Shown: piece by piece, positions 8,485 through 18,139 of the stretch | Layout: every line of letters begins with the position of its first letter | Position numbering within the stretch: position 1 is the stretch's first letter | From: Pseudolabrys taiwanensis | Lineage (GTDB): Bacteria; Pseudomonadota; Alphaproteobacteria; Rhizobiales; Xanthobacteraceae | Direction: 5' to 3' | NCBI RefSeq assembly: GCF_003367395.1 | Contig: NZ_CP031417.1 | Span: 3,906,001 to 3,970,000 of the forward strand | DNA length: 64,000 bases | The notes under the pieces: model-generated | What the model saw: the letters and a program-made list of their open reading frames with translations, nothing else | What the model was told of the DNA's origin: nothing | The model's database searches: none | Translations under genes and position numbers: made by a program

Positions 8485-9819
8485 GTGAATACCACTGCCT
8501 TGACCCCCCTCACCGCTCGCCGCGGCGGCCCCTTGCAGGGCCGCGTCCGCGTCCCGGGCGACAAGTCGATCTCCCACCGCGCGCTGATCCTCGCGGCCAT
8601 GGCCGTGGGCGAGAGCACCGTCACCGGCCTCCTCGAGAGCGAGGACGTGCTCAACACCGCCAAAGCCATGAGCGCCCTCGGCGCCAAGGTGGACCGCGAC
8701 AAAGACGGCGTCTGGCGCGTCCGGGGCGTCGGTGTCGGCGGGTTTGCCGAACCCGAGGCGCCGCTCGACTTCGGCAATTCCGGCACCGGCTGCCGCCTGG
8801 TCATCGGCGCGGTCGCCGGCTGCCCGATCAAGGCGAGCTTCGACGGCGACGCCTCCCTGCGCAAACGCCCGATGCGCCGCATCCTCGATCCGCTGGAGAA
8901 AATGGGCGCGCAGGTGCTCGAACAGGCCGAAGGCGGGCGTCTGCCGCTGACCCTGCAGGGCGCGCGCGACCCGCTGCCGCTCGAATACGAATCGCAGGTG
9001 CCGTCGGCGCAGCTCAAGTCGGCGGTGCTGCTGGCCGGCCTCGCCGCGCCGGGCGAGACCACCGTCATCGAAGCCGAGGCGACGCGCGACCACACCGAGC
9101 GCCTGCTCAAGCATTTCGGTGCCAAGATCGTCAGCAAGCCGCACGGCGAGCTCGGCCGCCGCATCACGCTGCAGGGCCAGCCCGAGCTGGAGCCGGCTGA
9201 CGTGACGGTGCCGGCCGATCCCTCCTCCGCCGCGTTCCCGATGGTTGCGGCGCTGATCGTGCCCGGCTCGGACGTCGTGTTCGAGAATGTGATGATGAAC
9301 CCGCTGCGCACCGGCCTCTTCACCACGCTCAAGGAGATGGGCGCGAAGATCGAGGTCGTCGAGAAGCGCGACGGCGGCGCCGAGGAAGTCGCCGACCTGC
9401 GCGTGACGACATCGCAGCTCAAGGGCGTCGAGGTGCCGCCGGAGCGCGCGCCGGCGATGATCGACGAGTATCTCATCCTCGGCGTCGCGGCCGCCTTCGC
9501 CAACGGCACGACGCGCATGCGCGGCCTCAAAGAACTGCGCGTGAAAGAGTCAGACCGCCTCGAGGCGACCGCCGACATGCTGCGCGTCAACGGCATCGCG
9601 GTCGAGATCGAAGGCGACGACCTCATCGTGCACGGCAAAGGCAGCGTGCAGGGCGGCGGCGAGGTGAAGACGCATATGGATCACCGCATCGCCATGTCGG
9701 CGCTGGTGATGGGCCTCGCCAGCGAGCAGCCGGTACGCATCGACGACTCGGCCTTCATCGCCACCAGCTTTCCGGACTTCACCGGGCTGATGCGTGGGCT
9801 GGGCGCGGATTTGGCGTAG
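8485..9819 (+). CDS. aroA: 3-phosphoshikimate 1-carboxyvinyltransferase (EPSP synthase)
   Basis: The sixth step of the shikimate pathway: shikimate 3-phosphate plus PEP gives EPSP, feeding aromatic amino acid synthesis. The 444 residues contain [12 protein letters not shown] near residue 23, NSGTGCRL near 98, and the conserved [12 protein letters not shown] late in the second domain. NSGTG rather than NAGTA places it with the class II, naturally less glyphosate-sensitive enzymes known from Agrobacterium-type bacteria; this is inference from motif. The start is GTG at 8485, since no ATG gives the conserved N-terminus. cmk follows after an ahpD-ahpC insertion that separates the usual aroA-cmk-rpsA run. 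Confidence 0.97.
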   Translation: MNTTALTPLTARRGGPLQGRVRVPGDKSISHRALILAAMAVGESTVTGLLESEDVLNTAKAMSALGAKVDRDKDGVWRVRGVGVGGFAEPEAPLDFGNSGTGCRLVIGAVAGCPIKASFDGDASLRKRPMRRILDPLEKMGAQVLEQAEGGRLPLTLQGARDPLPLEYESQVPSAQLKSAVLLAGLAAPGETTVIEAEATRDHTERLLKHFGAKIVSKPHGELGRRITLQGQPELEPADVTVPADPSSAAFPMVAALIVPGSDVVFENVMMNPLRTGLFTTLKEMGAKIEVVEKRDGGAEEVADLRVTTSQLKGVEVPPERAPAMIDEYLILGVAAAFANGTTRMRGLKELRVKESDRLEATADMLRVNGIAVEIEGDDLIVHGKGSVQGGGEVKTHMDHRIAMSALVMGLASEQPVRIDDSAFIATSFPDFTGLMRGLGADLA

Positions 9820-9839
9820 TCCGTTCCGCCGAGCATCCA

Positions 9840-9925
9840 GCCCGCTCATTCCCGCGCAACCGGGAAGCCAGCGCGGCGGTTCTCATAACGTCAGAGCTGG
9901 GCCCCCGCTTTCGCGGGGGCGAGCG
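9840..9925. repeat. Intergenic palindromic repeat pair
   Basis: A degenerate CATTCCCGCGCAACCGGGAA unit followed by GCCCCCGCTTTCGCGGGGGC and GAGCGG, the same family as at 6498 and 61082. It lies between convergent aroA and ahpD. No U-tract marks it as a terminator. Confidence 0.6.
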
Positions 9926-9965
9926 GAATGTGGGGCAACTCCAGCTAAACGAGATGCGCTCTCGT

Positions 9966-10517
9966 TTACTCAGCCGCTTCCGACAGCGACGCCGCGGCTT
10001 CGCCGGCTTCGAGACCGACCGCGACCGACTGGATGATCGCGGCGAAACGCACCGCGGTGTGCACCGTATCCTCGCTCACGCCGGCATCGTGCAGCACCTT
10101 GTCGTGCGCGTCGATGCACTTGCCGCAGCCGTTGATCGCCGACACGGCCAGCGACCACAACTCGAAATCGGCCTTGTCGACACCGGGATTGGCGATCACG
10201 TTCATGCGCAGCCGCGCCGGCTTGCTCTCGTAAGCCTTGTTCGAGGCGAGATGCACGAAGCGGTAATAGATGTTGTTCATCGCCATCACGGTGGCGGCGG
10301 CGCGCGCGGCGTCGAGCGCCTGCGGGCTCAAGTGCTGACGCGCCAGCGCCTCGAAGGCCCGCACGACGTCGGCATTGCGCGTCGCGATCGCGCAGGCCAG
10401 GAACAGGCCGTAGCGCTGCTGCGGGTTCAGCGTTTCATCGGACAGCATCGACGAGAGATTGAGCTTCGCGTCTTTGGCGAAGGCAGGCAGGCGCTCTTTG
10501 AGGCTCTCGATGGGCAA
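9966..10517 (-). CDS. ahpD: Alkyl hydroperoxide reductase AhpD (carboxymuconolactone decarboxylase family)
   Basis: AhpD is the reductase that recycles AhpC in bacteria without AhpF, taking electrons from a lipoylated partner. The 183 residues carry the redox pair Cys131-Gly-Lys-Cys134 and the supporting His138 in CGKCIDAHD, with Glu119 upstream, as in the mycobacterial enzyme. It lies 81 bases downstream of ahpC on the same strand, so the two form an operon. No ahpF is in view, which fits an AhpC-AhpD system. Regulation most likely acts at the ahpC promoter. Confidence 0.95.
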   Translation of the reverse strand: MPIESLKERLPAFAKDAKLNLSSMLSDETLNPQQRYGLFLACAIATRNADVVRAFEALARQHLSPQALDAARAAATVMAMNNIYYRFVHLASNKAYESKPARLRMNVIANPGVDKADFELWSLAVSAINGCGKCIDAHDKVLHDAGVSEDTVHTAVRFAAIIQSVAVGLEAGEAAASLSEAAE

Positions 10518-10598
10518 GACACGTTCTCCGGAAATTTCAAACGACAGACGCGAAGACTGCGGGCGGCGCGAACGCCGCCCGCGTTAGCACAAAAGCGA

Positions 10599-11153
10599 TC
10601 AGGCCGCCTTGAGCGTGTCGCCGCCGACTTCGCGGTTGCACGGGCAGAGCTCGTCGGTCTGCAGCGCGTCGAGGACGCGGAGCGTGTCCTTCGGATTGCG
10701 GCCGACGTTGAGGTTGGTCGCGTAGACGTGCTGGATGACGTTGTCCGGATCGACGATGAAGGTGTAGCGGAACGCAACACCGTCCGGCGAGCGCACGCCG
10801 AGGCCGTCGACGAGCGAACCGTTGGTGTCGGCGAAGCTCCAGATCGGGAGCTTGTTGAGATCCTTGTGATCGCGGCGCCAGGCAAGCTTGACGAATTCGT
10901 TGTCGGTCGAACCGCCGAGCACGACGGCGTCACGGTCGGCGAATTCCTTGCCGAGACGGGCGAACTCGGCGATCTCGGTCGGGCACACGAAGGTGAAGTC
11001 CTTCGGATAGAAGAAGATGACCTTCCACTTGCCCGGGAAGCTCGCTTCGGTCAGCGGCTCAAAGGCCGACTGGCCCCCTTCCTCGTGAGCATTGAAGCCG
11101 GGCTTCACGCCAGTCACCGAGAACGAGGGGAGTTTTTCGCCAATTCCAAGCAT
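10599..11153 (-). CDS. ahpC: Peroxiredoxin AhpC, AhpD-dependent type
   Basis: A 2-Cys peroxiredoxin reducing hydrogen peroxide, organic peroxides and peroxynitrite in the cytoplasm. The 184 residues have the peroxidatic Cys57 in FTFVCPTEI and a C-terminal ELCPCNREVGG, where the two cysteines serve as resolving and extra redox residues, as in AhpD-partnered AhpC. ATG 11153 gives the family start MLGIGEKLPSF; an in-frame ATG at 11165 would add four residues. Divergent from cmk across a 173-base gap that contains an AT-rich inverted repeat. The order ahpC-ahpD is shared with many rhizobia. Confidence 0.96.
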   Translation of the reverse strand: MLGIGEKLPSFSVTGVKPGFNAHEEGGQSAFEPLTEASFPGKWKVIFFYPKDFTFVCPTEIAEFARLGKEFADRDAVVLGGSTDNEFVKLAWRRDHKDLNKLPIWSFADTNGSLVDGLGVRSPDGVAFRYTFIVDPDNVIQHVYATNLNVGRNPKDTLRVLDALQTDELCPCNREVGGDTLKAA

Positions 11154-11275
11154 GAGTCTGCCCATTCCTTATTTCAAGTTGTGAAACGCGTATGCAACAT
11201 CTTTTTGTTGCGGCGCAAAAGCCAGCATATTGCTTCGCACAATGATAAGTCGACTCAGAACTTTTGTGCGTCGCA

Positions 11276-11290
11276 ATAAGATAATCTTAT
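11276..11290. promoter_or_regulatory. AT-rich perfect inverted repeat between ahpC and cmk
   Basis: ATAAGAT-A-ATCTTAT, 7-base arms about one base, inside an AT-rich stretch of the 173-base divergent gap. It is 36 bases before the cmk start and about 120 bases before ahpC. OxyR or another peroxide or iron regulator would be expected near ahpC. The element has GAT/ATC symmetry but does not match the full four-element OxyR consensus, so the regulator is unassigned. A second smaller repeat, GCAACA/TGTTGC, lies at 11194-11211 in the ahpC leader. Confidence 0.4.
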
Positions 11291-11326
11291 CGAGACAATT
11301 GGAAAAATCGCGGCAAAAGAGGCGCC

Positions 11327-11965
11327 ATGATCATCGCAATCGACGGCCCCGCCGCCTCGGGCAAAGGCACCCTCGGTAAGAAGCTCGCAGCCCATTACGG
11401 CCTGCGCCATCTCGACACCGGCCTGATCTACCGCGCCGTGGCCAAAGCGCTGCTCGATGACGGTCGGCCAGCGGACGACAAGACCGCCGCCGTTGCCGCC
11501 GCCGCCGCTCTCGACCCCGCCCGGTTCGAACCGGCCGCGCTCAAGGCGCAGGCCGTGGGTGAGGTCGCCTCGGTCGTCTCGGCCATCCCGGAACTCCGCG
11601 CCGCCCTCGTCGCCTTCCAGCGCGATTTCGCCGCCACCCCGCCCGGCGCGGTTCTGGACGGCCGCGACATCGGCACCGTCATCTGCCCCGACGCCGACGT
11701 GAAGATCTTCGTCACCGCCTCGCCGGAGGTGCGCGCCCATCGCCGGGCGCTCGAATTCGCCGCCAGCGGCGCACCGATGGACGAGGCCGCGGTGCTCGCG
11801 GACATCCGCAAGCGCGACGAACGCGACATGGGGCGTGCCGCCGCCCCCCTGAAACAAGCGGCGGATGCACACTTGCTCGACACCACCAATATGGATATAT
11901 CCACAGCCATCCGGGCCGCCATCGACATCGTCGAGGCCAGCCGGGCGGGCCGAGGGCGCGATTAA
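11327..11965 (+). CDS. cmk: Cytidylate kinase
   Basis: Phosphorylates CMP and dCMP to diphosphates with ATP. The 212 residues begin with the nucleoside-kinase P-loop [17 protein letters not shown], followed by [12 protein letters not shown] and a catalytic [14 protein letters not shown] segment near residue 105; the C-terminal LID region has [10 protein letters not shown]. The order cmk-rpsA is highly conserved in proteobacteria, and rpsA begins 196 bases downstream. The ATG at 11327 gives the standard N-terminus. Confidence 0.97.
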   Translation: MIIAIDGPAASGKGTLGKKLAAHYGLRHLDTGLIYRAVAKALLDDGRPADDKTAAVAAAAALDPARFEPAALKAQAVGEVASVVSAIPELRAALVAFQRDFAATPPGAVLDGRDIGTVICPDADVKIFVTASPEVRAHRRALEFAASGAPMDEAAVLADIRKRDERDMGRAAAPLKQAADAHLLDTTNMDISTAIRAAIDIVEASRAGRGRD

Positions 11966-12160
11966 CGCCCCTCGTGTTGGAGGACAAAAGCCCCGCTCGA
12001 GCCTCTGCGTAAGGCTTGCCCGTAAACCCAATCGTTCGACAGCACGGACTTTGCGCCGGCCCACCGGGATTCCTGGGGCCGCCGTTGGCGTTGCCAAGGC
12101 CATCGGCCCGCATTGTCGAACGCCATTCAAACCTGCCGGCGCCGGCTTTTAGGAGACTAC

Positions 12161-13870
12161 ATGGCTACAGCTACTGCGACGCGTGAAGATTTCGCCGCGA
12201 TGCTCGAAGAGTCCTTCACCCAGGGCAGCCCCCAGGAAGGGACTGTTGTTAAGGGCAAGGTCGTCGGCATCGAAAAGGACCTCGCCGTCATCGACGTCGG
12301 CGCCAAGACCGAAGGGCGCGTCGCGCTCCGTGAATTCGCGGCCCCGGGCCGCCAGGCCGATATCAAGATCGGCGACGAAGTCGAGGTTTACCTGGAGCGC
12401 GTCGAGAACGCGCTCGGCGAAGCCGTCCTGTCGCGCGACAAAGCGCGCCGCGAAGAAAGCTGGGGCAAGCTCGAGAAGGCCTTCAACGATCAGCAGAAGG
12501 TGCAGGGCATCATCTTCAACCAGGTCAAGGGCGGCTTCACCGTCGACCTCGACGGCGCCGTGGCCTTCCTGCCGCGCTCGCAGGTGGACATCCGCCCGAT
12601 CCGCGACGTCACCCCGCTGATGAACGTGCCGCAGCAGTTCCAGATCCTGAAGATGGATCGCCGCCGCGGCAACATCGTCGTGTCGCGCCGCACGGTTCTC
12701 GAAGAGACCCGCGCCGAGCAGCGTCAGGAGTTGGTGCAGAACCTCGAAGAGGGTCAGGTCATCGACGGCGTGGTCAAGAACATCACCGATTACGGTGCGT
12801 TCGTTGATCTCGGCGGCATCGACGGCCTGCTGCACGTCACCGACATCGCGTGGCGCCGCGTCAACCATCCGACCGAAGTGCTCAACATCGGTCAGACGGT
12901 GAAGGTCAAGATCATCAAGATCAACCACGAGACCCACCGCATCTCGCTCGGCATGAAGCAGCTGCTCGAGGATCCGTGGCAGGGCATCGAGGCCAAGTAT
13001 CCGGTCGGCGCCAAGTTCAAGGGCCGCGTCACCAACATCACCGACTACGGCGCCTTCGTGGAGCTGGAGCCGGGCATCGAAGGCCTCATCCACGTCTCCG
13101 AGATGTCCTGGACGAAGAAGAACGTCCATCCGGGCAAGATCGTCTCCACCTCGCAGGAAGTGGAAGTGCAGATCCTCGAGGTCGATCCGGTCAAGCGCCG
13201 CATCTCGCTCGGCCTCAAGCAGACCATGCGTAATCCGTGGGAGCTCTTCGTCGAGAAGCACCCGCCGGGTTCGGTGGTCGAAGGCGAGGTCAAGAACAAG
13301 ACCGAGTTCGGCCTGTTCCTCGGCCTCGACGGCGACGTCGACGGCATGGTCCACCTCTCGGATCTGGACTGGAAGCGTCCGGGCGAGCAGGTGATCGACG
13401 ACTACAAGAAGGGCGACATGGTGAAGGCGCAGGTTCTCGACGTCGACGTCGAGAAGGAGCGCATTTCGCTCGGCATCAAGCAGCTCGCGGGCGACGTCAT
13501 GTCGACCGGCGCGGCCGGCGAGATGAAGAAGGGCTCGGTCGTCACCTGCGAAGTCACCGCCGTCAACGAGGGTGGCATCGAGGTGAAGATCGTCGATACC
13601 GACCTCACCGCCTTCATCAAGCGCAACGAGCTTGCGCGTGACCGCAGCGAGCAGCGCCCCGAGCGCTTCGCCGTCGGCCAGAAGGTGGACGCGCGCGTCA
13701 CCCAGTTCGACCGCAAGACGCACAAGGTCGCCGTCTCCGTGAAGGCCCTCGAAGTGGCCGAGGAGAAGGAAGCCCTCGCGCAGTACGGCTCCGCCGATTC
13801 GGGTGCCTCGCTGGGCGACATTCTCGGCGCAGCGCTCAAGCAGCGCGAGAGCGAGAAGGCGGAAGACTGA
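12161..13870 (+). CDS. rpsA: 30S ribosomal protein S1
   Basis: The large mRNA-binding ribosomal protein that brings structured messages to the 30S subunit. The 569 residues contain six S1 RNA-binding repeats. Repeats 3 and 4 are the clearest (VVKNITDYGAFVDLGGIDGLLHVTDI and RVTNITDYGAFVELEPGIEGLIHVSEM, each quoted as a family signature), followed by a fifth, with KTEFGLFLGLDGDVDGMVHL. ATG 12161 is chosen because AGGAG lies eight bases upstream; a longer in-frame start at 12113 lacks this. The 195-base leader after cmk has no other gene and may hold an autoregulatory site, as in other rpsA genes, but nothing specific was recognised. A strong terminator follows. Confidence 0.98.
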   Translation: MATATATREDFAAMLEESFTQGSPQEGTVVKGKVVGIEKDLAVIDVGAKTEGRVALREFAAPGRQADIKIGDEVEVYLERVENALGEAVLSRDKARREESWGKLEKAFNDQQKVQGIIFNQVKGGFTVDLDGAVAFLPRSQVDIRPIRDVTPLMNVPQQFQILKMDRRRGNIVVSRRTVLEETRAEQRQELVQNLEEGQVIDGVVKNITDYGAFVDLGGIDGLLHVTDIAWRRVNHPTEVLNIGQTVKVKIIKINHETHRISLGMKQLLEDPWQGIEAKYPVGAKFKGRVTNITDYGAFVELEPGIEGLIHVSEMSWTKKNVHPGKIVSTSQEVEVQILEVDPVKRRISLGLKQTMRNPWELFVEKHPPGSVVEGEVKNKTEFGLFLGLDGDVDGMVHLSDLDWKRPGEQVIDDYKKGDMVKAQVLDVDVEKERISLGIKQLAGDVMSTGAAGEMKKGSVVTCEVTAVNEGGIEVKIVDTDLTAFIKRNELARDRSEQRPERFAVGQKVDARVTQFDRKTHKVAVSVKALEVAEEKEALAQYGSADSGASLGDILGAALKQRESEKAED

Positions 13871-13904
13871 TCCCGCCTTTGCCGGTTACCGGCTCGAAAC
13901 CAAG

Positions 13905-13937
13905 AACCCCCGGGGCCATGCCCCGGGGGTTTTTTAT
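13905..13937 (+). terminator. Intrinsic terminator of rpsA
   Basis: Stem AACCCCCGGGG/CCCCGGGGGTT with the loop CCATG or shorter, then TTTTTTATT. A classic strong rho-independent terminator 34 bases after the rpsA stop. Confidence 0.93.
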
Positions 13938-13980
13938 TGCGACATGATCGTGCCAAGAATGGCGGAGAAAGCTATGGTTG

Positions 13981-14107
13981 CTGTCATTCCGGGACGCGAG
14001 CCATAAGCGTGCTTACGCGCCATGGCGAGCGGGCCCGGAATCCATACGCCGCAGCGCCGCGGCGTATGGATTCCGGGTTCGTCCCTTCGGGCCGCCCCGG
14101 AATGACG
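13981..14107. repeat. Composite palindromic repeat between rpsA and sppA
   Basis: GTCATTCCGGG...CCCGGAATGAC bracket an internal long hairpin whose arms CGGAATCCATACGCCGC and GCGGCGTATGGATTCCG surround AGCGCC. The bracketed structure resembles a short non-autonomous element, and members with the same GTC...GAC edges occur at 34578 and 51434. An open frame through it would extend sppA by 50 atypical residues, which I reject. Confidence 0.65.
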
Positions 14108-14127
14108 GGTTAGAAAAGGATCACGCC

Positions 14128-15102
14128 ATGTCGCTCGATGCCGATGCCATCGTCGATCGCCGCCGCCTGCGGCGTAAGCTCACCTTCTGGCGCGTCGGCG
14201 CGGTGCTGATCGCGCTCATCGCCATCGTCGGCGTCGCGCTGCTGGCGCTGCCGGCCACGCGCATCGGCGCCAATCCGAACTACGTCGCACGCATCAAGAT
14301 CCAGGGATTGATCCGCAACAACCAGGAGCGCGTGGAAGCCCTGACGCGCTTGTCGCGCTCGAACGCCCGCGCGGTGATCGTGCACATCGACAGCCCCGGC
14401 GGCACGACGGCGGGCTCCGAACAACTCTATGACGCGTTACGCGACCTGCAGGCCCGCAAGCCGATGGTGGTCGTGGTCGACGGGCTCGCCGCCTCGGGCG
14501 CCTATATCGCCGCGCTGTCGGCCGAGCACATCATCGCCCAGGACACCTCGCTGGTCGGCTCGATCGGCGTGCTGTTCCAGTATCCGAACTTCACCGACGT
14601 CATGAAGACGATCGGCATCAAGATGGAAGAGGTCAAATCCTCGCCGTTGAAGGCGGCGCCCAACGGCTTCGAGCCGACGAGCCCCGAAGCACGCGCCGCC
14701 ATCGCCGCGATCGTCAGCGATTCCTACGACTGGTTCAAAGGACTGGTGAAAGACCGCCGCAAGATGGACGACGCCCAGCTCGCCAGCGTCTCCGACGGCC
14801 GCGTCTTCACCGGACGTCAGGCCGTCGGCCTCAAGCTGGTCGATGCGCTCGGCAACGAGAAGGCGGCGCGCGCCTGGCTGGCGCAGGCCAAGAACATTCC
14901 CGTCTCGACGCCGGTACGGGACTACGCGCTCACGCCGCGCTTCAGCGACTTCTCGTTCCTGCATCTGGCGGCCTGGAGCCTCGACAACGTGGGGCTGAAT
15001 GCCGTGGCGCGCGCCATCGAACAATGGGGCGGCAGCGAGGCGGTCGAAAGACTCAATCTTGACGGGCTCTTAGCGCTTTGGCACCCTCCGACTTCCAACT
15101 GA
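14128..15102 (+). CDS. sppA: Signal peptide peptidase SppA, short (36K-type)
   Basis: A membrane-bound serine protease that degrades leftover signal peptides. The 324 residues have one N-terminal membrane segment (VGAVLIALIAIVGVALLAL, about residues 26-44). A Clp-like S49 domain follows: HIDSPGGTTAGSEQLYDAL, the nucleophile serine in DGLAASGAYIAAL, and the lysine general base in KSSPLKAAP. This is the Ser/Lys dyad of short SppA enzymes. ATG 14128 is preferred over 13978 because the extra region lies in a palindromic repeat. Genes sppA-ihfB are adjacent, 18 bases apart, and probably co-transcribed. Confidence 0.94.
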   Translation: MSLDADAIVDRRRLRRKLTFWRVGAVLIALIAIVGVALLALPATRIGANPNYVARIKIQGLIRNNQERVEALTRLSRSNARAVIVHIDSPGGTTAGSEQLYDALRDLQARKPMVVVVDGLAASGAYIAALSAEHIIAQDTSLVGSIGVLFQYPNFTDVMKTIGIKMEEVKSSPLKAAPNGFEPTSPEARAAIAAIVSDSYDWFKGLVKDRRKMDDAQLASVSDGRVFTGRQAVGLKLVDALGNEKAARAWLAQAKNIPVSTPVRDYALTPRFSDFSFLHLAAWSLDNVGLNAVARAIEQWGGSEAVERLNLDGLLALWHPPTSN

Positions 15103-15120
15103 TGGGATAAGCCGGTGTCT

Positions 15121-15429
15121 ATGATCAAGTCAGAGCTCGTGCAGCGGATCGCGGCGCAAAACCCGCACCTGTATCAGCGCGACGTCGAGAATATCGTCAA
15201 CGCCATCCTCGGCGAGATCACGGCGGCCATGGCCCGCGGCGATCGCGTCGAGCTGCGCGGTTTCGGCGCGTTCTCGGTCAAGCACCGCCCGGCCCGCACC
15301 GGACGGAACCCGCGCACCGGCGCCCATGTCTCGGTCGAACAGAAGTCGGTTCCGTTCTTCAAGACCGGCAAGGAAATGCGCGAGCGGCTGAACAAGCTCG
15401 ACGGCGCCGCCGAATCGGCGGCGGAGTGA
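15121..15429 (+). CDS. ihfB: Integration host factor subunit beta
   Basis: The beta half of IHF, a sequence-specific DNA-bending protein used in RpoN promoter activation, replication and recombination. The 102 residues show the HU/IHF fold: [15 protein letters not shown], the dimer helix [13 protein letters not shown], and the DNA-binding beta-arm [23 protein letters not shown], in which the conserved proline that intercalates into DNA is visible. ATG 15121 gives MIKSELV; GTG 15115 is also possible. It follows sppA closely and precedes lapA in the conserved rhizobial order. Confidence 0.96.
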   Translation: MIKSELVQRIAAQNPHLYQRDVENIVNAILGEITAAMARGDRVELRGFGAFSVKHRPARTGRNPRTGAHVSVEQKSVPFFKTGKEMRERLNKLDGAAESAAE

Positions 15430-15589
15430 CGCCGGGGCGCGTGTCCCGGGCGGCGCGGCGCGGCACCTCGAGCTGCAGCACCTTGAGCTGATGCCGCGGC
15501 CGGCCTTGTTCCGGCCGTCAACGTCTTTAGAGTGCGCCGCAATCCATCGCGCACGTTCGGCTTAGCGCCGGCGACTGGCAAGAACGCCC

Positions 15590-15943
15590 ATGTTCCGTAA
15601 GATCGTCACTGCCATCATCGTCGTGCCGCTGGCGTTGATCCTCATCGCCTTCGCGGTCGCGAACCGCCAGTTCGTGACCGTGTCTTTCGATCCGTTCTCG
15701 TCCGCGAACCCGGCATTCGCCGCCACCCTGCCGCTCTTCATCCTGGTTTTCGTGCTGGTCATCTTCGGCGTCGTCATCGGCGGCGCCGCCGCCTGGCTGC
15801 GGCAGGCCAAATGGCGGCGCGTCGCTCACCGGCTCGATGCCGACGTGCGCGCGCTGCACCAGGAGCTCGAGGCCTTGCGCCGCCGCGAGACCGCCGCGCC
15901 TGCCGCCAGCCGCTATCCGGTGATCCCGCCGCCGGCGGCCTGA
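15590..15943 (+). CDS. lapA: LapA/DUF1049 domain inner-membrane protein
   Basis: 117 residues with two hydrophobic segments: IVTAIIVVPLALILIAFAVA (about 5-24) and LPLFILVFVLVIFGVVIGGA (about 47-66). A cytoplasmic coiled-coil-like helix follows (ADVRALHQELEALRRRE) and then a proline-rich end. This is the LapA/YciS architecture. In enterobacteria LapA works with LapB to tune LpxC proteolysis and LPS synthesis, but no lapB is next to it here, so that role is only inferred. It sits between ihfB and trpF, the standard position in rhizobia. Confidence 0.85.
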   Translation: MFRKIVTAIIVVPLALILIAFAVANRQFVTVSFDPFSSANPAFAATLPLFILVFVLVIFGVVIGGAAAWLRQAKWRRVAHRLDADVRALHQELEALRRRETAAPAASRYPVIPPPAA

Positions 15944-16000
15944 GACGGCGCCATTCGCGCTTTGCGAGCGGCGGGATAAGACGCTAGAACCCCGGCCAGC

Positions 16001-16708
16001 ATGGCACTAACGGTCAAAATCTGCGGTCTCAGCACGCCCGAAGCGCTCGATGCGTCGCTTGAATCGGGCGCCGACATGGTCGGCTTCGTGTTCTTCCCGC
16101 CGAGCCCGCGTCATATCGGGCCGCAACTCGCGCGCTCGCTGGCGGCGCGGGTCAAGGGCCGCGTGGCCAAGGTGGCCCTGACGGTCAACGCCACCAACGA
16201 AACGCTGGCGATGATCGTCGAGGCGCTCAAGCCCGACATCCTGCAACTTCACGGCAAGGAAACGCCCGAGCGCGTCGCGGTCATCCGCTCGCGCTTTGGT
16301 ATCCCCGTGATGAAGGCGCTGCCGATCGGCGAGCGCGCCGACCTGTCGCCGATCCGCGAGTACGCCGCCGTCGCCGACCGCCTGTTGTTCGACGCGCGGC
16401 CGCCGGAGACGGCGACCCGGCCGGGCGGCCTCGGCCAAACCTTCGACTGGACGCTTCTCAAGGGACTCGGCCTGAAGATTCCCTATATGCTGTCGGGCGG
16501 ACTGGATGCCGAGAACGTGGCGGAAGCGCTGCGCGTTACGCGCGCGCCCGGCGTCGATGTATCCTCCGGCGTCGAACGTTCGCCCGGCATCAAGGATGTC
16601 GGCAAAATCCGCGCCTTTATCCGCGCCGCGCGCGCGGCCGATGCGGCGCTGTCGTCGCCACCGCTCGAACTGGGCGCCGCGCAGGCCGCACGAAGCCCGA
16701 GCAAATGA
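16001..16708 (+). CDS. trpF: Phosphoribosylanthranilate isomerase
   Basis: Third step of tryptophan synthesis, an Amadori rearrangement of PRA to CdRP. The 235 residues form a TIM barrel with the catalytic cysteine in KICGLS (residues 5-10), GADMVGFVFFPPSPRHI, a catalytic aspartate in the DARP segment and a phosphate-binding MLSGGLDAENV loop, then GVDVSSGVERSPGIKD. It is 15 bases upstream of trpB and probably co-transcribed with it and trpA. The rest of the pathway (trpE/G/D/C) is not in this window, as usual in alphaproteobacteria. Confidence 0.97.
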   Translation: MALTVKICGLSTPEALDASLESGADMVGFVFFPPSPRHIGPQLARSLAARVKGRVAKVALTVNATNETLAMIVEALKPDILQLHGKETPERVAVIRSRFGIPVMKALPIGERADLSPIREYAAVADRLLFDARPPETATRPGGLGQTFDWTLLKGLGLKIPYMLSGGLDAENVAEALRVTRAPGVDVSSGVERSPGIKDVGKIRAFIRAARAADAALSSPPLELGAAQAARSPSK

Positions 16709-16723
16709 GAGATTGAAAAGCGT

Positions 16724-17968
16724 ATGAGCGTTCAGCAGATCAACTCGTTCCGCACCGGACCCGACGAGCGCGGGCATTTCGGCATTTATGGCGGCCGCTT
16801 CGTCGCCGAGACCTTGATGCCGCTCATCCTCGATCTCGAGCGCGCCTATAACGAGGCCAAGGCCGATCCCGCCTACAAGAAGGAGATGGACGGTCATCTC
16901 GCGACTTACGTCGGCCGGCCCTCCCCGCTTTATTTCGCGGAGCGCCTGACCGAACATTTAAGAAAGACGGCCTCCGGCCTTTCGGGCGGCGGCGCCAAGA
17001 TCTACTTCAAGCGCGAAGAGCTGAACCACACCGGCGCGCACAAGGTGAACAACGTGCTCGGCCAGATCATGCTGGCCAAGCGCATGGGCAAGACCCGCAT
17101 CATTGCCGAAACCGGCGCCGGCATGCACGGCGTCGCCACCGCGACGCTCTGCGCCAAATTCGGCCTGCCCTGCATCGTCTATATGGGCGCGGTCGACGTC
17201 GAACGGCAGAAGCCGAACGTGCTGCGCATGAAGATGCTCGGCGCCGAAGTGCGCGCGGTCACCTCGGGCTCGAAGACGCTCAAGGACGCGATGAACGAAG
17301 CGCTGCGCGACTGGGTCACCAATGTCGCCGACACGTTCTATTGCATCGGCACCGTCGCCGGCCCGCATCCTTATCCCGCGATGGTGCGCGACTTCCAGTG
17401 CATCATCGGCAACGAGACGCGCACGCAGATGCAGGCCGCCGAAGGGCGCCTGCCGGATTCGCTCGTCGCCTGCATCGGCGGCGGCTCCAACGCGATGGGT
17501 CTGTTCCATCCCTTCCTCGACGACCGCGGCATCGAGATCTACGGCGTCGAAGCGGCCGGTCACGGCATTCCGTCGGGCCAGCACGCGGCGTCGATCGCCG
17601 GCGGCCGCCCTGGCGTGCTGCACGGCAACCGCACCTATCTGCTGATGGACTCGGACGGCCAGATCATGGAGGCGCACTCCATCTCCGCCGGCCTCGATTA
17701 TCCCGGCATCGGCCCCGAACACGCGTGGCTCAACGACATGGGTCGCGTGCAATTTTTGTCCGCGACCGACGTTGAAGCCGTCGCGGCGTTCCAGCTTTGC
17801 AGCCGGCTCGAAGGCATCATCCCGGCGCTCGAGCCGGCGCATGCGCTCGCCAAGGTGCTGGAGATCGCGCCGACGAAACCGCAGGATCACCTGATGGTGG
17901 TCAATCTCTCCGGCCGCGGCGACAAGGACCTCGCCAGCGTCGAAGCCTGGCTCGAGGCCAGAGGCTGA
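16724..17968 (+). CDS. trpB: Tryptophan synthase beta chain
   Basis: Joins indole with serine in a PLP-dependent reaction, the last step of tryptophan synthesis, in an alpha2-beta2 complex with TrpA. The 414 residues include the PLP-lysine motif HTGAHKVNN near residue 104, the Gly-rich phosphate cradle GGGSNAMG near 250, and [12 protein letters not shown] near the end. Length and motifs match the TrpB1 class. It follows trpF by 15 bases. A 190-base gap filled with palindromic repeats separates it from trpA, which is unusual because trpB and trpA are typically almost contiguous. Confidence 0.98.
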   Translation: MSVQQINSFRTGPDERGHFGIYGGRFVAETLMPLILDLERAYNEAKADPAYKKEMDGHLATYVGRPSPLYFAERLTEHLRKTASGLSGGGAKIYFKREELNHTGAHKVNNVLGQIMLAKRMGKTRIIAETGAGMHGVATATLCAKFGLPCIVYMGAVDVERQKPNVLRMKMLGAEVRAVTSGSKTLKDAMNEALRDWVTNVADTFYCIGTVAGPHPYPAMVRDFQCIIGNETRTQMQAAEGRLPDSLVACIGGGSNAMGLFHPFLDDRGIEIYGVEAAGHGIPSGQHAASIAGGRPGVLHGNRTYLLMDSDGQIMEAHSISAGLDYPGIGPEHAWLNDMGRVQFLSATDVEAVAAFQLCSRLEGIIPALEPAHALAKVLEIAPTKPQDHLMVVNLSGRGDKDLASVEAWLEARG

Positions 17969-17989
17969 TGACGGCGAAGCCGCATGGAA

Positions 17990-18139
17990 ACCTCTCCCCG
18001 TCGGGGAGAGGTCGCTCGCGCAGCGAACTCACACCTGTCACCGTCGTCCTGAGGTGTGCGCCCTTGCGCACCTCGAGGGACGACGGCCACCACCCTTCGA
18101 GGCTCGGCCGCTTTGCGGCCTCGCACCTCAGGGCGACGG
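17990..18139. repeat. Palindromic repeat cluster inserted between trpB and trpA
   Basis: Two families adjoin: CCTCTCCCCGTCGGGGAGAGG at about 17991-18011, then a larger element with CGTCGTCCTGAGGTG...CACCTCGAGGGACGACG and CCTTCGAGGCTC...GCACCTCAGGGCGACGG. The CCTTCGAGG/CCTCAGGG unit recurs at 23550, 52410, 57366 and 62522. Confidence 0.65.

Noticed and set aside
12149..13723. Long minus-strand frame opposite rpsA
   Set aside because: Shadow of the highly biased rpsA sequence; its translation is a leucine/aspartate-rich mirror without domains.
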